Assembly: GCA_037447655.1 (NCBI GenBank) | Contig: JBBHKE010001595.1 | Coordinates: forward strand, 1 to 64,000 | Origin: Zygnema cylindricum | Lineage: Eukaryota > Streptophyta > Zygnematophyceae > Zygnematales > Zygnemataceae | Direction of reading: 5' to 3' | Length of the DNA: 64,000 nt | Part shown: piece after piece, positions 12,178 through 24,368 of the stretch | Position numbering within the stretch: position 1 is the stretch's first letter | Layout: every line of letters begins with the position of its first letter | The notes under the pieces: model-generated | The model's database searches: none | The model's input: only the letters and a program-made list of their open reading frames with translations | What the model was told of the DNA's origin: nothing | Translations under genes and position numbers: made by a program

Positions 12178-12179
12178 TA

Positions 12180-14159
12180 CTGTACTTGCACAGGACGTCA
12201 CCGCCACAACCGGTGAACTACAGTAGAATACAAGCGTGCTGATTATTTTAGTGCATAAAGTACGATTAATTCGTAAAAAGTACAATTAGGACAGCTTTTA
12301 CGGACGTACACCACCAGTGCGCACTGCGCAATCACCTTCACAGGTCGCACTTTATTAACACGTGCGAACATTTTGTGCGAAGACTTGGAACGAAAGTTTC
12401 CTGACCGTACAGTACTGCAATGGAAATTTTCAGGTGGCTGCACGACTTGTCGCATGAAATTTCTTATAAAAGGGGCGATGCTATTGTCTGCTGATTTTGT
12501 GTGATCTCCGTACGAAATGTCCACACTTTTAAAACATGATTCCGGATTTAGCGGGTGGACCTCGAAAACGACGGAGCTCAAGACGCATCGACGATCTGTC
12601 GAGTCTGCCTACGTAGCAATTTGATTGGCTGGGATACGCCGGCCATCAAAGGGATAAAACATAGTTCAAAAGTGGGCTTTTTTATGGTAAGCCTTTGGTA
12701 GGCGCACAAAACTTTGCACAAAACTCGCGCAACGCAAGCATACTGTATGAGTGTGCGTCGTGCACACTCCTGTACGAACGTCCGAATCTGACGTAAGATC
12801 AAAGTACAGCGCACGCCGCCGGACAATTTTTTTTAGCGAGCTGACACGGCGTAGGATGACATTCCGGGGGAAAAGCCACCAGCGGGGTTGGTCCGTAGGT
12901 TTTGGTAATTTTTTTGGCAGTGTGGTATTTTTTTTTTTTGTATCGTCCCATACTGCCTGGTTGGTCAATTTGAGGCTTTATTTAGTGTGGCCCTCAAAAT
13001 TGCAGACGCTAATATGACAGATTGTCCTTTCGTAAGTTGTGTTATGGGCTTTTCATGTGATCTTTTCAAATCGCCTACTTTGATCAGCGACCGTCCGATC
13101 GTCCAAATCTGACGCTTTAAATAAAAAGTCCCTCAAAACTCACAGAAATATTTTTTTTGTCCGAATTTTTTAAAAAATTTAGACATGTCGTTTAATTCTC
13201 TATCGATCGATGTGCAACTCAACCCTGTTCCTATTTTATTTCATTTTGCGGCCAATACAATATGGGTCTTAAGGGCATATTATATGTTTTGCGTACAACA
13301 GGCATATTGTATGGGCGTACGGTCACCTACTTTTGAACTATCCGATAAAAGGTTTTGTTTTGAGAACATCCGCGACTTGGCTTGACTTTTGTCTGTCCAG
13401 ACTCCAGAAAAAGATTCTCTATGGGCGGGTGTACGGTAGGACTCTTGGCTTTAAAGATTAGGCGGAATCTGGAACGTTTTTGCCTTTTTGGGGTTATCTG
13501 TCTTCTGATTGGTCCAGATTTTTATGGACTCACCGTCCAAATCTGAATTTTTCAAGTTCCATTTTCCAGCCACGAAACAATTTGAATATTGGATGTAGAA
13601 GTCTAGAAGAAGTCCGGGCAGATTTTGGTCAGTAACCCTAAAAATCCTAAAAGGTTTCTATGGTTCAGTTTTTTTGCTTTAAATAGTTTGTCGGTTTCGC
13701 GTCTGACATGATTCTGGCAATGTCGGTGCTGGATCCTTTGGAGATTTCAGTACCATAATAATATGACACGTGGCAAATCTCGACGCCCTTTCGGGAGTGA
13801 CAGTACATTCTGCAGCCGACGAATTTGATGCTGACGTCATCAAAGCAGCTGACTGGCTGTGTAAGGAATTCCAGAATCCTGTACTTTTATTTTACCATCG
13901 CGGTTTCGGAATTATAATCGTCTCCCAATTTATTGACACGTGTAAATCGAAAGCTCTCTATCGGACGATGTCAATTTTCCAACATAGAAACGATCGACAG
14001 AGGCAATGCGATGTCGAAAATCACGAACGACAAAAAAGGTGCAAATATCAAAATACTTCCCAGTACGGACCAGGAGTACGGAATACCAGCAATGTCGCGT
14101 TTCAAGTTTTTCAATGATTAGAAAAAGCTGGTGTCGCACGTGACTTCCTTCCTATATTT
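12180..14159. other. Repeat-derived, unclassified
   Basis: No gene recognised. Phrases around CCGTCCAAATCTGA recur near 13100 and 13530 and GTAC-rich text is frequent, so the stretch is probably degenerate transposon sequence. Confidence 0.4.
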
Positions 14160-15970
14160 TAGTGTTGGGTATCGAGGACCATTTGCCGATATTCAATATA
14201 TATCGAATTCCAGGTACCCGATAATCGATATATCGCTTCGATATATCGAATTTCAAATAATCGCGATATATCGAAGCTTCTTAAATATATCGTATCGCAA
14301 ATATATCGAAGCTTCTTAAAAAAAAAAAAAAAATCTTGCTAGTCAATTCTCGGAAGAAGAGAAGGACAGCTGTCAAAGTGGTGGAGGATGTTTTTTTTTT
14401 TTCACGGAAACTGCGAATCGAAAACTGTAAATGGATTAATTGAGAACCTAATTAATTGAGAATTGATTAGCTGCAGCTGCTAGAACTACGTGCCGCTGCA
14501 GCCAGAACTAGTGTTACTGCAGATGCTAGTACTAGCTACTGCTGCTGCCAGTAGTACTAGCTGCTGGCAGTGCTACTGCAGCAGGTAGTACTAGCTACTG
14601 TTACTCCAATTAATAAAAATAAGAATAAGATTTTACAATTTGTACACTTCAAAAAATAATTAATAATAATAAGAATAAAAGTTCACATTTTATACACTTC
14701 ATAAAATATTAAATAAAAATAATAATAAGAATTCTCATTTTGTACACTTCAAAAATTAATAAATAAAAATAATAAAAAAAATTCATGCCTGAAACGAACA
14801 GTCTGCAGTTTTTTTTTTCATATCATACTTTGACTAAATTAGTGTGGGTTTCAAGTTTTCATATGTGAAGTTCTGTACCAAAGTACGTACTAAATAAGTA
14901 GCTATATGAATTAGTATTACACTATTAGTATTTTTTCGTCGGTTACATTTTGCGGCGTTACCTTTTAAGGGTATGTCCCCATGTATTTGTAACTTAGCAA
15001 ACTTACTTTGTATTTTAGCGCGGATCCGCCGGACCCAGTTTTCAAGTGTCCCTATGTTTGTAAGGACGAAATCGTAACTTACGCTTGTGACGATTGTATA
15101 CGTCGACAATACCTGTGACGGTTGTCAACGTCTACAATCTGTGTTGTCGCACGTTATTTTTTGGAACTTCTTGTGACGTCGCATGTCTTACCGTGACATT
15201 GTAGACGTACCGCATTCCAGCCTGTGCCGTTTCACGATTGAAGACGAGGCGCTTTGCCATTGCGTCTCTTATCCGGTCGACGTGAAATGGCATCGGAATT
15301 TGAAGACCCCTGCAAAAAAAAATCCGTACTGGACGAAAACTGACAAAACCAAACAAATTCTGCACTTTTCTTCGTCGTATTGGAACGCAAACGGACAAAA
15401 CATAGCGAATTCTGTACTTTTCTTTGTCCTTGGAAATCGTATGAAAATTTTCGAAAATTAAGGCACGTGCGAATACATGTTCCTATTTGTTTATCGAAAA
15501 TACCTAGTTTTAAAACACATCGCGCATGTGTTTTAAACGTAAGGTTGAAGATGACGTTTTTTGTCGTGGAAGTGGGTCGAAAAACACAAGATGACAAATT
15601 TTAATACATCCTAAATTCGAGGATGACGCAAATTGTACTCTAAAAATTTGCGATTCCTTCGTACGGTTGCAACTTAGGCAGTACGGCGCTATGTTTTACA
15701 AGAAAACGACAGAAAAAAACCCTTACTTATGCACATGGGGACATACCCTAAGCCGCGGAACGAAAATCACGTCGTACGTCGCGTTTCAGAAAAATTGTCG
15801 TTATCGCTAAAACAACATATTAAATAAAATTTTTATTTTATAAAATACAATATATCGCGATATATATCGCAACAATTTATGTGGGTCGCGGTACGATATA
15901 TCGAGGACTTTCCTTGATCGATATTATATCGAAGTTATCGCGATATGAAACTACCCGATACCCAACATTA
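14160..15970. mobile_element. hAT-type element, 1.8 kb, with 8-bp TSD and a nested MITE
   Basis: Ends TAGTGTTGGGTATCG and CCCGATACCCAACATTA (one mismatch). The exact 8-bp TSD CTATATTT lies at 14152-14159 and 15971-15978. It carries the same CGATATATCG-rich subterminal regions as the copies at 2072 and 53725. No transposase frame is seen, so it is non-autonomous. A Harbinger MITE of 780 bp (14969-15748) sits within it. A CTG/CAG-like stretch (GCTGCTGCCAGTAGTACTAG) is at 14470-14600. Confidence 0.92.
14969..15748. mobile_element. Harbinger-type MITE nested in the hAT element
   Basis: Inverted ends GGGTATGTCCCCATGT and ACATGGGGACATACCC, flanked by TAA at 14966-14968 and 15749-15751. The related hAT copy at 53725-54566 lacks this insert at the matching place (about 54335-54350), which confirms both boundaries. 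A rearranged relative in inverse orientation lies at 28131-28897. Confidence 0.9.
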
Positions 15971-16133
15971 CTATATTTGATGATTCTTTGGATGGTAAAT
16001 CTTAACGGTCAAATTTGGTGGTTTTAACAACCTCACATAGAGATGCGTATCGTGCCACGTCATAGCCCGATATACCTGTGTACGGATGAGGTTGTAAATG
16101 TATGTAATACACCATGAATCGCTATAAGTATTA

Positions 16134-16946
16134 GGGTACTTTCGCATGTGCTAAAGTTACAGTTATTTTCTGTCGTTTTCTTCCATAACTTAGAAAAAAA
16201 CGAGAAAATCCGCAGCCGTACCAAAAAATATAAATTACCACCATACAAGTTGCGTTACCTTGAAACTTTATACGTACACTAGTTTGTCGTCTAGGGTGAT
16301 GCAATTTGTAGTCTAGCGCATTTCAACCCACTTTCGCGTCTTTTCAGCACATGTTCAAACTTGACATCAAATCACCTCCCGAGGTGATTTTAAATAAAGT
16401 CCAATAAGTTGAGCGAATAGGCAGACGCTTTCGCACGTGTCGAAAGTTTTTTACAATTTTTGTGCGCGGATTACCAATAAAAAAACACACTGCACGTTTT
16501 CAGCTCGTGCGTACTGTTTTCCGTGCGCTGATTTCCGTACAGGGGCCGTCTCTCTAAAACACACGTGTCTTCACACAAACGGCGTAGGAAAAACATTGGG
16601 CACCTGTCGGCAAGTTGGGAAAACGAAAAACGAAATCGCATTTCTGTGCGACGTCGAAAGGTAATTTAGGGATTCGACACGTCGACAACGTGGCGTACAG
16701 ACATTACGAAGTCACCAAAATTGGACACCGTGCGGAGAGACGCCTCAAATTGAAGCCGAGTGGAAGTTTCGCCTCATTTTGTGTACCACTTCATCTGTCA
16801 CATTGTTTCGTACACGTCTACGTAAGTCACTTTTTTAAGTAACAAGTTAGTTGCGTTTACATGTGAATGCGCTGAAAGTCGTACGGAGAATCTTCGCTAC
16901 AAAACAAAGTAACAAGACTAAGTTTTGGTTACATGCGAATGTACCC
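16134..16946. mobile_element. Harbinger-type MITE (first of a tandem pair)
   Basis: Ends GGGTACTTTCGCATGTG and CATGCGAATGTACCC, flanked by TTA at 16131-16133 and 16947-16949. The left 400 bases are close to those of the next MITE (CGCAGCCGTACC, TTGTCGTCTAG). Confidence 0.88.
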
Positions 16947-16949
16947 TTA

Positions 16950-17911
16950 GGGTACTTTCGCATGTGCTAAAGTTACATTTATTTTTTGTCGTTTTCCTCC
17001 ACAACTTAAAAAAAAACGGAAAATCCGCAGCCGTACCAGAAAATTGAAATTACCACCGTACAAATTGTGTTACCTCGAAACTTTATATGTATTGGAGTTT
17101 GTCGTCTAGCGCGATGCAATTTGTCGTCTAGCGCGTTTCGACCCACTTTCGCGTCCTTCCACCTCAACTTCAAACTTTATATATAATCATCTCGCGAGGT
17201 GTTTTTAAATAAAGTTCCATGAGGTGAGCGAATACGCAGATGCTGTCGCACGTGTCGAAAGTTTTTTACATTTTTTGTGCGCGGAGTACCAAAAAAAAAA
17301 CCCACTACACGTTTCAAGCCTGTGTGTGACTTATTTTCCGTGTGCTTTTTTCCGTACAGGGGCTGTGGAGGGGGTCGACCAACGGACGCCATTTCGAAAA
17401 AGCGAAGTCCGTGAAAGCGCCTCTCTCTCTCTCCCTCTCCCACTACCGCATTTTTCTCACAATTATTGCAATGAAAAACGTCAACAATGGTATCAAATGA
17501 AAGATTTATAAAAAGGTTTTCTTTTGACTATCTTTGGCCGTATTTTTATGGCAAGTAGAGTGAGAAAAGACTAAAAAACAAAATCGGAAAACCATGGCGG
17601 AAAGTTTTAAAATCTGTGACTTCAACGTTGTCATAATTTGAGCGTTATGTTAAAATGTCACAAACCTTAAACATCTACAATGTCACAAGTACCTAGACGT
17701 CTACAACCGTTGCAAATTTGTAAACGTCATCAATTGTCGCGATTTTTGTAGTTGTCTACAACCGTCACAAATTACACCCGTGTCTACATTTGTCATAATC
17801 TAAAGTAACGATTTCATTTCTTTACATACGAATGTTATGAAAGTAGTACGGAGAATCTTCGTTAAAAACAATATTACAAGACTAAAGTTTGGGTTACATG
17901 CGAAAGTACCC
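16950..17911. mobile_element. Harbinger-type MITE (second of a tandem pair)
   Basis: Starts GGGTACTTTCGCATGTG directly after the TTA shared with the preceding element and ends CATGCGAAAGTACCC at 17911. The right flank is TTT rather than TTA. Its right 340 bases recur at 11820-12159. Confidence 0.82.
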
Positions 17912-18060
17912 TTTGTGTTTTTTTCTTCTCTTAAAACATCTTTTCTCCGTACACACATGTCGGATTGTGGATCTGACGATTTCCATTGAAAGGTAAGATT
18001 TTCAACTTACGATTGGCGGCATAGAGGTTTCATTCGTACGTATTTTCATTTTTTTTACGA

Positions 18061-19496
18061 AAATGCGTTTATTTTTTTAGTTTTTTAACTTTTTCGTAAA
18101 ATCCGTATACTTTTCGTGTACGGAAAATATGTACAGATGTAATGTACGAAATTTTCAAAAAAATGTTTAAAGTACATCGTGGATCGCTATTAGAGCTAAG
18201 AAACTGATACACATTCCCATGTTTTTCGGATAGCCGCGATAGCCTGCGTTCACATATTCGACGCCTGAACATGTGAGAACAGGTTCTCGCGATTTTACCT
18301 CGTCTTTATGACTTGGAATCAAGTTTGCGTATGATTTTCCATGCGACGCACTCAATTTCCACTGTCGACGCCCTTATATGCCACTTATTCTGTACGTATT
18401 TACAAATTAATTACAAGCTTTAGTACGGACTGACACATTTCGTACACTACATTATTAAAAATATTCAAAAACAGTAACTAGATCTATTTAAACAGTACCA
18501 ATATTAACGAAAAAAAAGTCTAAAAAATAAAATTGATTAACTGCAATTTTTCTACGTACATGCGCGTGACGAGCAATGAAAAAAATAGCGAGTATTCAGC
18601 CTCGTGCTAAAAAATTCCAACTCATGTGGCGCCTGCATGGACGTTTTTCATTTGTAATCAGATCGATACTTAAACTAAAATCAATTTGCTAGATGACTTA
18701 TGATAAAAAAAATTGTTGAACTTGTTCGCGTGCCCGTGGCTTTCAAACTTGAAACCGCCAAAATGATTTTTTCTCGTTGGGGACTGAATTTTGGAGTAAA
18801 ACGACAAAAAAACACATGTAGTTTAATACATGAGCACATACCCAAAGTTATGGTGATATTTATGATTAAATGTTTATATTTTTTATTTTATTACGAAGTC
18901 AAATAAGGACAAAGCATTTTATAAACTTTTGAATTTTGATATATGCGCATTATCATTATTTTTTGGGCGTTCATGCGTGCGAATAATACAAATGAAACCT
19001 CTATGAGCAAAACCGAGATGTCTTTCAAAAAAAGAAAACCGCCCCTAAAGTCTCATTGTTTCGGGCACTATTGTAGTACTTCATTATCGATTCGTTGGAT
19101 TTATACTGTTTTCTATTATGGTTTGAAAGTGAAAAGGATATTTTATTTTATTTATCTTTTTTATTGCTATAGGTAAACCATCACAATATAATAACATGGA
19201 TGAATAAACACAATTTGGACGACATTTTGTAGCATAAATAAAAAAGAGTGGTCGCAAATGAGAAATGAGTATGAAGCAGTAATACAATTTTCAATGACAC
19301 TATTGCGTTTTTATATTTGAAACGTCGAAAATTATTGAAGTCAACTTATGTAGGAGCTTCCTTTCAGAATTTGATTCTTGCACTCCTACGTAATCAGTGA
19401 TCTTGTGTTGTTCCATAAATTTATGAAATAACAATTTGGTGGGCACCATACCTACAAGTTTTGGTAACCTGGAAAAACTGGAGAAAATGTGAGTTG
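18061..19496. other. Intergenic, no recognised content
   Basis: A mariner-like end (TACATCGTGGATCGCTATTAG) is at 18172-18192. The rest is AT-rich and unassigned. Confidence 0.45.
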
Positions 19497-20499
19497 TGTT
19501 GAAATCACTAGATGTATAGAGTATTTTCTAGGTTTGAATAGCTTGGTAGAAAAAGAAAAAAAAGGCGCAGGCAGCCTGCCTCTACCTCTTTCCTCTATCC
19601 CTCATACTTGTTGTAGTCAATGAAAGAGAGAAAGAGTAGTGGAGAGCCATGACTGTCTCAGCTCTATAGGCATGACTAAAGAGTGACATAAGTCACTCTC
19701 AACAAAAGGTTGAATCCGACAGGATTCGAACCTCAGACCGGCAGAGCGAGGCGTAGCCGTCAGCTCTAATCGGTATGTCGTAGGAGTTCGTTAAAATACA
19801 TAGGGTGTGATAGTTACTTAAACCGTATTATAATGCTTAAACCGATTAACGAAATTACGAATGAGGGAACATGGAAACTAGGTGATATATAGTGCGAACG
19901 TGATCCCGCACGAAACAAATGAATCGGACATTTGTTTCGACGGCTAAAATTAAATGTCGGAATTGATTCAACGGCACACATCGCCGCCGCGGTCCTGGAA
20001 TGGTCACTTTGGCGGTTTTCGGACGTGGCATGACCTGACGCCACGTAGAGATACAACATTTGGTCTCGAGAATTCCGGGGAACATAAGGACGAGTAAAAT
20101 GTGGACACGCGTCACCTCAATGGCCTTGTCGTACACAGACCGTACAGAAAGGATATCGACCGTATTACCTTTTTGTACTGTACAGTGATTTGATTGGAAC
20201 GTATTGCAATAGATTAGGGTTGTAAGAGGGGATTAGGACTTAGCAAATTTTGGTAGACATTCTCCTCTCTCTATGAGAGTTTGTATAAATTGGCATCTTT
20301 GCCACCTCATAACTCATCGGCTGGTTGGCCAATTTCATTGATTTTTTTTGCTACGGACTCAAAGGAGTCCAAGCTGGGGTGCGGTCAGATTGTCAACTTG
20401 TCTGTTTGGGCAGAAGTGGTTGTGATTAAAAGTGGTCTAGTTAAAAACTACCTAGACGCTTCCTGAATTCTGTAGTCCAATGGAGGACACATAATCGCT
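19497..20499 (+). mobile_element. Diverged copia-type LTR (probably solo)
   Basis: Starts TGTTGAAATCACTAG and follows the landmarks of the LTRs at 48639 and, in reverse, 41578 and 46309: TATTTTCTAGG, GCAGGCAGCCTGCCTC, CTTGTTGTAGTCA, a TATA-like GTATAAAT at 20282, and a final CCAATGGAGG. AGTTG flanks at 19492-19496 and 20500-20504 and could be a 5-bp TSD, but the right end lacks the canonical CA. Confidence 0.6.
19712..19782 (-). other. tRNA-like 3' half (B-box) within the LTR
   Basis: Read on the minus strand, a perfect B-box/T-arm motif GGTTCGAATCC follows a possible short stem CGGC...GCCG. No acceptor stem or full D-arm closes, so this is not an intact tRNA gene. It may be a tRNA-derived segment of the LTR. 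Confidence 0.4.
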
Positions 20500-20644
20500 A
20501 GTTGGATCATCTTAGATGGCATTTTTTCTAGTACATGTCAATAGCTATGCAACCGAATTTTTTGAAGCTTCAAGCATAAATGTCAAAAGATATTGCTCAA
20601 TAATGTTTGTGTTTATGTCTTTATATTCATAAATATTTTAAGCT

Positions 20645-21100
20645 CTCTAAAATATTTCCTTAAATTTGAAGTTGACGTCCTCATCATTTTTTTTGCCAGG
20701 ATGCAAAAGTGACAAGTGCCTTAAGTCTTCAATATTTAACCTTACGCTAAGGAAATTTCTTGACGCTCTTCCTAGAGTATGTCGTTCAATCCTAGACTTC
20801 ACAACTTCATTTGCACTGAGTTCTTCGACTTTACATAGTTCTTTCAAACTTGAGGGGGTGGATATTGTATACTTCTAAAGTGTGTTACCAACAACAACAC
20901 CGATTTTTTTTTTGTTACAAGACTTTGCGAAACAATTCTCTTACAAGGAATTTCACCCTTGAACTTCGAAGTTTGATCACCTTGAAGGTTGGACGTCAAC
21001 AACAACTATTTATCTGGAGCAAGTGCTTTGTGAATGGCAATGCAACTTGTGTCTTTGCTATAGATAACTACTTTTGCTGAAAAGAAGTAATTGATAGTTC
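20645..21100 (+). other. Possible tail of a second copia element with purine tract
   Basis: An open frame (20666-20878) ends FKLEGVDIVYF, with the DNA text AAACTTGAGGGGGTGGA resembling the polypurine tract that precedes 3' LTRs of plant copia elements. No RNase H motif was recognised, so this is weak. Confidence 0.25.
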
Positions 21101-21119
21101 ACTCATCTATTTCAGTTAG

Positions 21120-22069
21120 ACTTTATAAAGAGAGAGGATTAGAGAAAACCATGGCTGCCTCTTTGGTCGGAAGGTGGCAGATTGAAATAGGGGAAACTTT
21201 GCCAAAAAGTTAAACTTGACCGGAATTGATCCTAGGTCATTCGTACACCAAATAATGCCTGTAGCCCTATCCGTTAAGTCCTTGTAAAATTGATACGCAT
21301 GTTAGGTTTGATATATATATAAATAACTACGCAACGGCTAATTCGTTACACATAACAAAATGACCAAAAGGCGCATGTGAAACGATTCATGCACGGATGC
21401 GAATCCGAACCATGTAAATATATTTGATCGGACGACCTTTGTTGCAGCCGCCACCCCGGAATGAATTTTTTGGCAGCTTTTGTAGATAGCGTCACGCTTT
21501 GCCACGTGGAGCCACATTATTGGACACCGCAGAAGATGGGAGGAGGAAACATGGCTCTCGATGTGATAAGCGTCACCTTGAAAGCCATGTCATATAATGG
21601 CGGTACAGTAAGTACATCGGCCACTATACCTTCTTGTAGTGTACAATGTTTCTATTGGTCTAAGGTTTAGTACTGTGTAGATGTGAGTATGCAGACCAGT
21701 ACTTAGTGAAATTGGCCACTGTACCTTCTTGTATTGTACATTGTTTCTATTGGTCTAAGGTTTAGTACTAGGTAGATGTGAGTTTGCAGACTAGTATTTA
21801 GTGAAATTTAGCCATCTCTCTTTCAGAGTGTTTTTAACATAAAGGTCATCTTTGACCAGACATAACTTAGTGCTTAAGGGAGCAAATTCAGCGATTCCTT
21901 TTGCGTTCGGCTCAAGGGAGTCGGGCCCTGGCGGAGGTGAGGGTGGTCAAAATAATTGTGTGCCTGGGTGGCGCTTATTCAGTGGGAAAGTGGAAGGGGC
22001 AAAAATTATCATAGAGGCTTTACATATGTTGCATACTTTTTGGGCCAATGGAGGCCATAGAGTTTCAAC
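21120..22069 (+). mobile_element. Partial copia-type LTR
   Basis: Contains CCATGGCTGCCTC, AACGGCTAATTCG, TGTACAATGTTTCTATTGG (twice, from a local duplication at about 21600-21790) and ends ATAGAGTTTCA. These are landmarks of the LTR at 48639-49820. The 5' end is not clear. Confidence 0.55.
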
Positions 22070-22109
22070 TTTGATAGTAACATCTCTATCTGTAGTTATT
22101 CAACATCAG

Positions 22110-22262
22110 TCAAAAAAATTCTTTCACAATGTGAGAGATTTTGCAGTGCAACAAAGCCCATTGGTGTATGTGGAGGACATGGTTATCGTACGTCTTTGGA
22201 TGTTCCATGTAGATGTGATGAAGGATATACAACAAGTACATGCAATTCTACTTGTACCTTTG
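22110..22262 (+). pseudogene. Orphan EGF-like exon
   Basis: The frame starting after the acceptor CATCAG (22107-22109) and ending at donor G|GTAAGT (22263) encodes 51 residues. The Cys/Gly pattern is CERFCSATKPIGVCGGHGY then CRCDEGYTTSTC, typical of an EGF-like module (C.C..GY....C). Phase is 2 in, 1 out. No neighbouring exons are seen; an LTR end lies 40 bases upstream. It could be an exon of a gene broken by insertions or a captured fragment. Confidence 0.5.
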
Positions 22263-22613
22263 GTAAGTATTCAATCCATGCCCCTTGGCAATACTTTGTC
22301 CATCTTTAGAAGTTTTAAGTAATTATTAGTATTAAGGGAAGGAACGTCCAACTTGCTAATTTACTAGAGACTGACGTGTCCGATTGTGATCCATCGTCTT
22401 GATAGTGTGGAATACGGACGACCTCCGACCGTGCGAAATTGTACTTTATTAAGTATAAAAGTACAAATAATTATTTAATACAGACCGTTATCGTGTAACT
22501 GCGATTTAACAAACCGCGTAGTGCAAACGTCATAGTGACGATAAAATGTACGTTTTGCCAAATTAAGTACAAAAACCTTATTTACAGTAGAGGATATTAG
22601 CGTGCCAAATTAG

Positions 22614-23507
22614 TAGTATTGTGTATCGGTAAGGATTTGCCGATAATCGATATGGGCCTTTTTTCGGGTATCCGATAATCGATATATTGTTACGATATAT
22701 CGACATCGGTCTTATTGCCGATAAGTAGCCAATAATATCGGGTACTTATCGGCGATAATGCCGATAACTATAGCTATTTCGATAACTGTACGAGCCGTAC
22801 AGATAAATGTACAGCCCGTACACTCAATTGTACGTCTTATTCCCCGGACGTGTACTAGCACAAAAAGTACAGTAGCCGCCATGAGATTTGTACGGTTTTG
22901 ATATGGATCCAGTAAAAACGATGTACCTTTCGCATCCGACCCCATGGCTTTGTCCCTTTATTCTTGGAGATCCACTAGTGACTTGCCACGTGTCAATCTG
23001 TCGACTTTTTTGGCATAAGCTGCCAAAAGAGCCATTCCGAGATGCTGGCGCTCACGCTGGCCCGTCCGCTCGTGTTTTCTCATTCTAAGTCGTCCGTTCG
23101 ATTCCGGCGGCACGCAGAATGTTATTTTGCGTCAGTTGTACTTTGTGTCCGCCGTCCTTTTCCAGTTCCATGTTCACTATTTATGCAGTAAAATATCGTA
23201 CGTTGCCGTAAAATTATAGTTGAGTTAACCGACCAACGTTTATATGGTGCGTTGTCCGTAATAAGTTGCAGTTAAAAGGGAATGGAACAGATTTTTATAC
23301 GTGGCATGCCACGCTATATAAAGTCAATAAAATAATACAGTATGTTATAAAGTAATATTGTATGCATACTATATATTTTTTGAATTTATCGCTGATATGG
23401 AATTTGTTGGTCTCAGACCGATATATCGGAACCTCTGATTGTTCGATAACCGATAACTATCGGTATCGGTGTTATCGCGATAAGTTTTTTACTGATACAC
23501 AACACTA
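22614..23507. mobile_element. hAT-type element of a second subfamily, 894 bp
   Basis: Ends TAGTATTGTGTATCGGTAA and TTACTGATACACAACACTA. Perfect 8-bp TSD CAAATTAG at 22606-22613 and 23508-23515. Subterminal text is rich in CGATAATCGATA. No transposase frame. Confidence 0.92.
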
Positions 23508-24368
23508 CAAATTAGAGTACTTAAATAAATTAGAGTAAACTTCATAGTTGAAACAGCTCTATCACATAAATTAGCGTTCATTACTCTAATTGTTCTTTAT
23601 AGTTTTTGTACTCTAATTTTTTCATTACTCTAATTACGATTCGCGGTGTTACCATCGGCGGATTTTTCCGGAAATATCGAATCTAAAAGGATTATTCTCG
23701 CTGTACAAAATATAGTTTGTCCGCCAGGGAACACGTGTAAGTGATGTATTTCTCCTTGTGGCAATATTAAATTTTTGTGGTTTGGCACTTTGACTTGAAC
23801 GATCAAGGTAAAAATAACACTAAACAAACAAACTCGGAAAAAAAAAATGAAAAAAACAAAGAACCATCACGTGCAGCTATACGTGAATGCTGAACAATGA
23901 CGACAAAATACTCGACTATTGAAAATGCTAAAATCAGAACAATCCGATCGTACTAAATAATATCCAAGCCCGCCAGTACATTTCGTACGTTTTTGAAAAG
24001 TGGCAGTTTCAAGCGGCAGAACACAGGCTTGCGTTGAAGTTTCCTTTCGTACGCCTACACACGTGCGGGGTCCCACGGTCAACAAAGTGACCAGACCGGC
24101 GTGTCAAAAGTCGCCAAGGACAAAATACGTCAAATTTCCAAAATTTGAAAAGCAGATGGGGACGACATTGCCGTACGCTGTGGTTTCTAACCTGCATATC
24201 TTGTTTGCCGGTTAGCAAACGGTAACATTTGGAAAACTTCCGGTGGACTGCAAACTGGACGGCAAATTTCTTAAGGTTCCTAAACGACAGTCAGGCCTCC
24301 GAAGTTGTCATTTTCCAGTTTTCACTTAGGGAACTCGGCATTATGACGTCATGTAGTTTTGTGATTTA

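Larger units (their letters stand above)
16110..18060. mobile_element. Mariner-like MITE interrupted by two Harbinger MITEs
   Basis: TA plus CACCATGAATCGCTATAAG at 16108-16128 is the left end of the mariner-like family. Its interior resumes at 17912 (TTAAAACATCTTTTCTCCGT, CACACATGTCGGATTG), matching 11290-11330 and 34800-34840. The 1.78 kb between are two Harbinger MITEs. No right end was found, so the limit at 18060 is approximate. Confidence 0.65.

Noticed and set aside
12243-13385. Several 60-112 codon frames on both strands
   Set aside because: No family features or splice logic; repeat-like text.
15132-15604. Frames of 74-121 codons
   Set aside because: They lie inside a non-autonomous MITE and overlap on both strands.
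19712-19782. Complete tRNA gene
   Set aside because: A B-box is present but no acceptor stem pairs, so only a tRNA-like segment is reported.
21852-22322. 156-codon frame
   Set aside because: It reads LTR sequence and then the EGF-like exon out of frame; only the other frame has the cysteine pattern.
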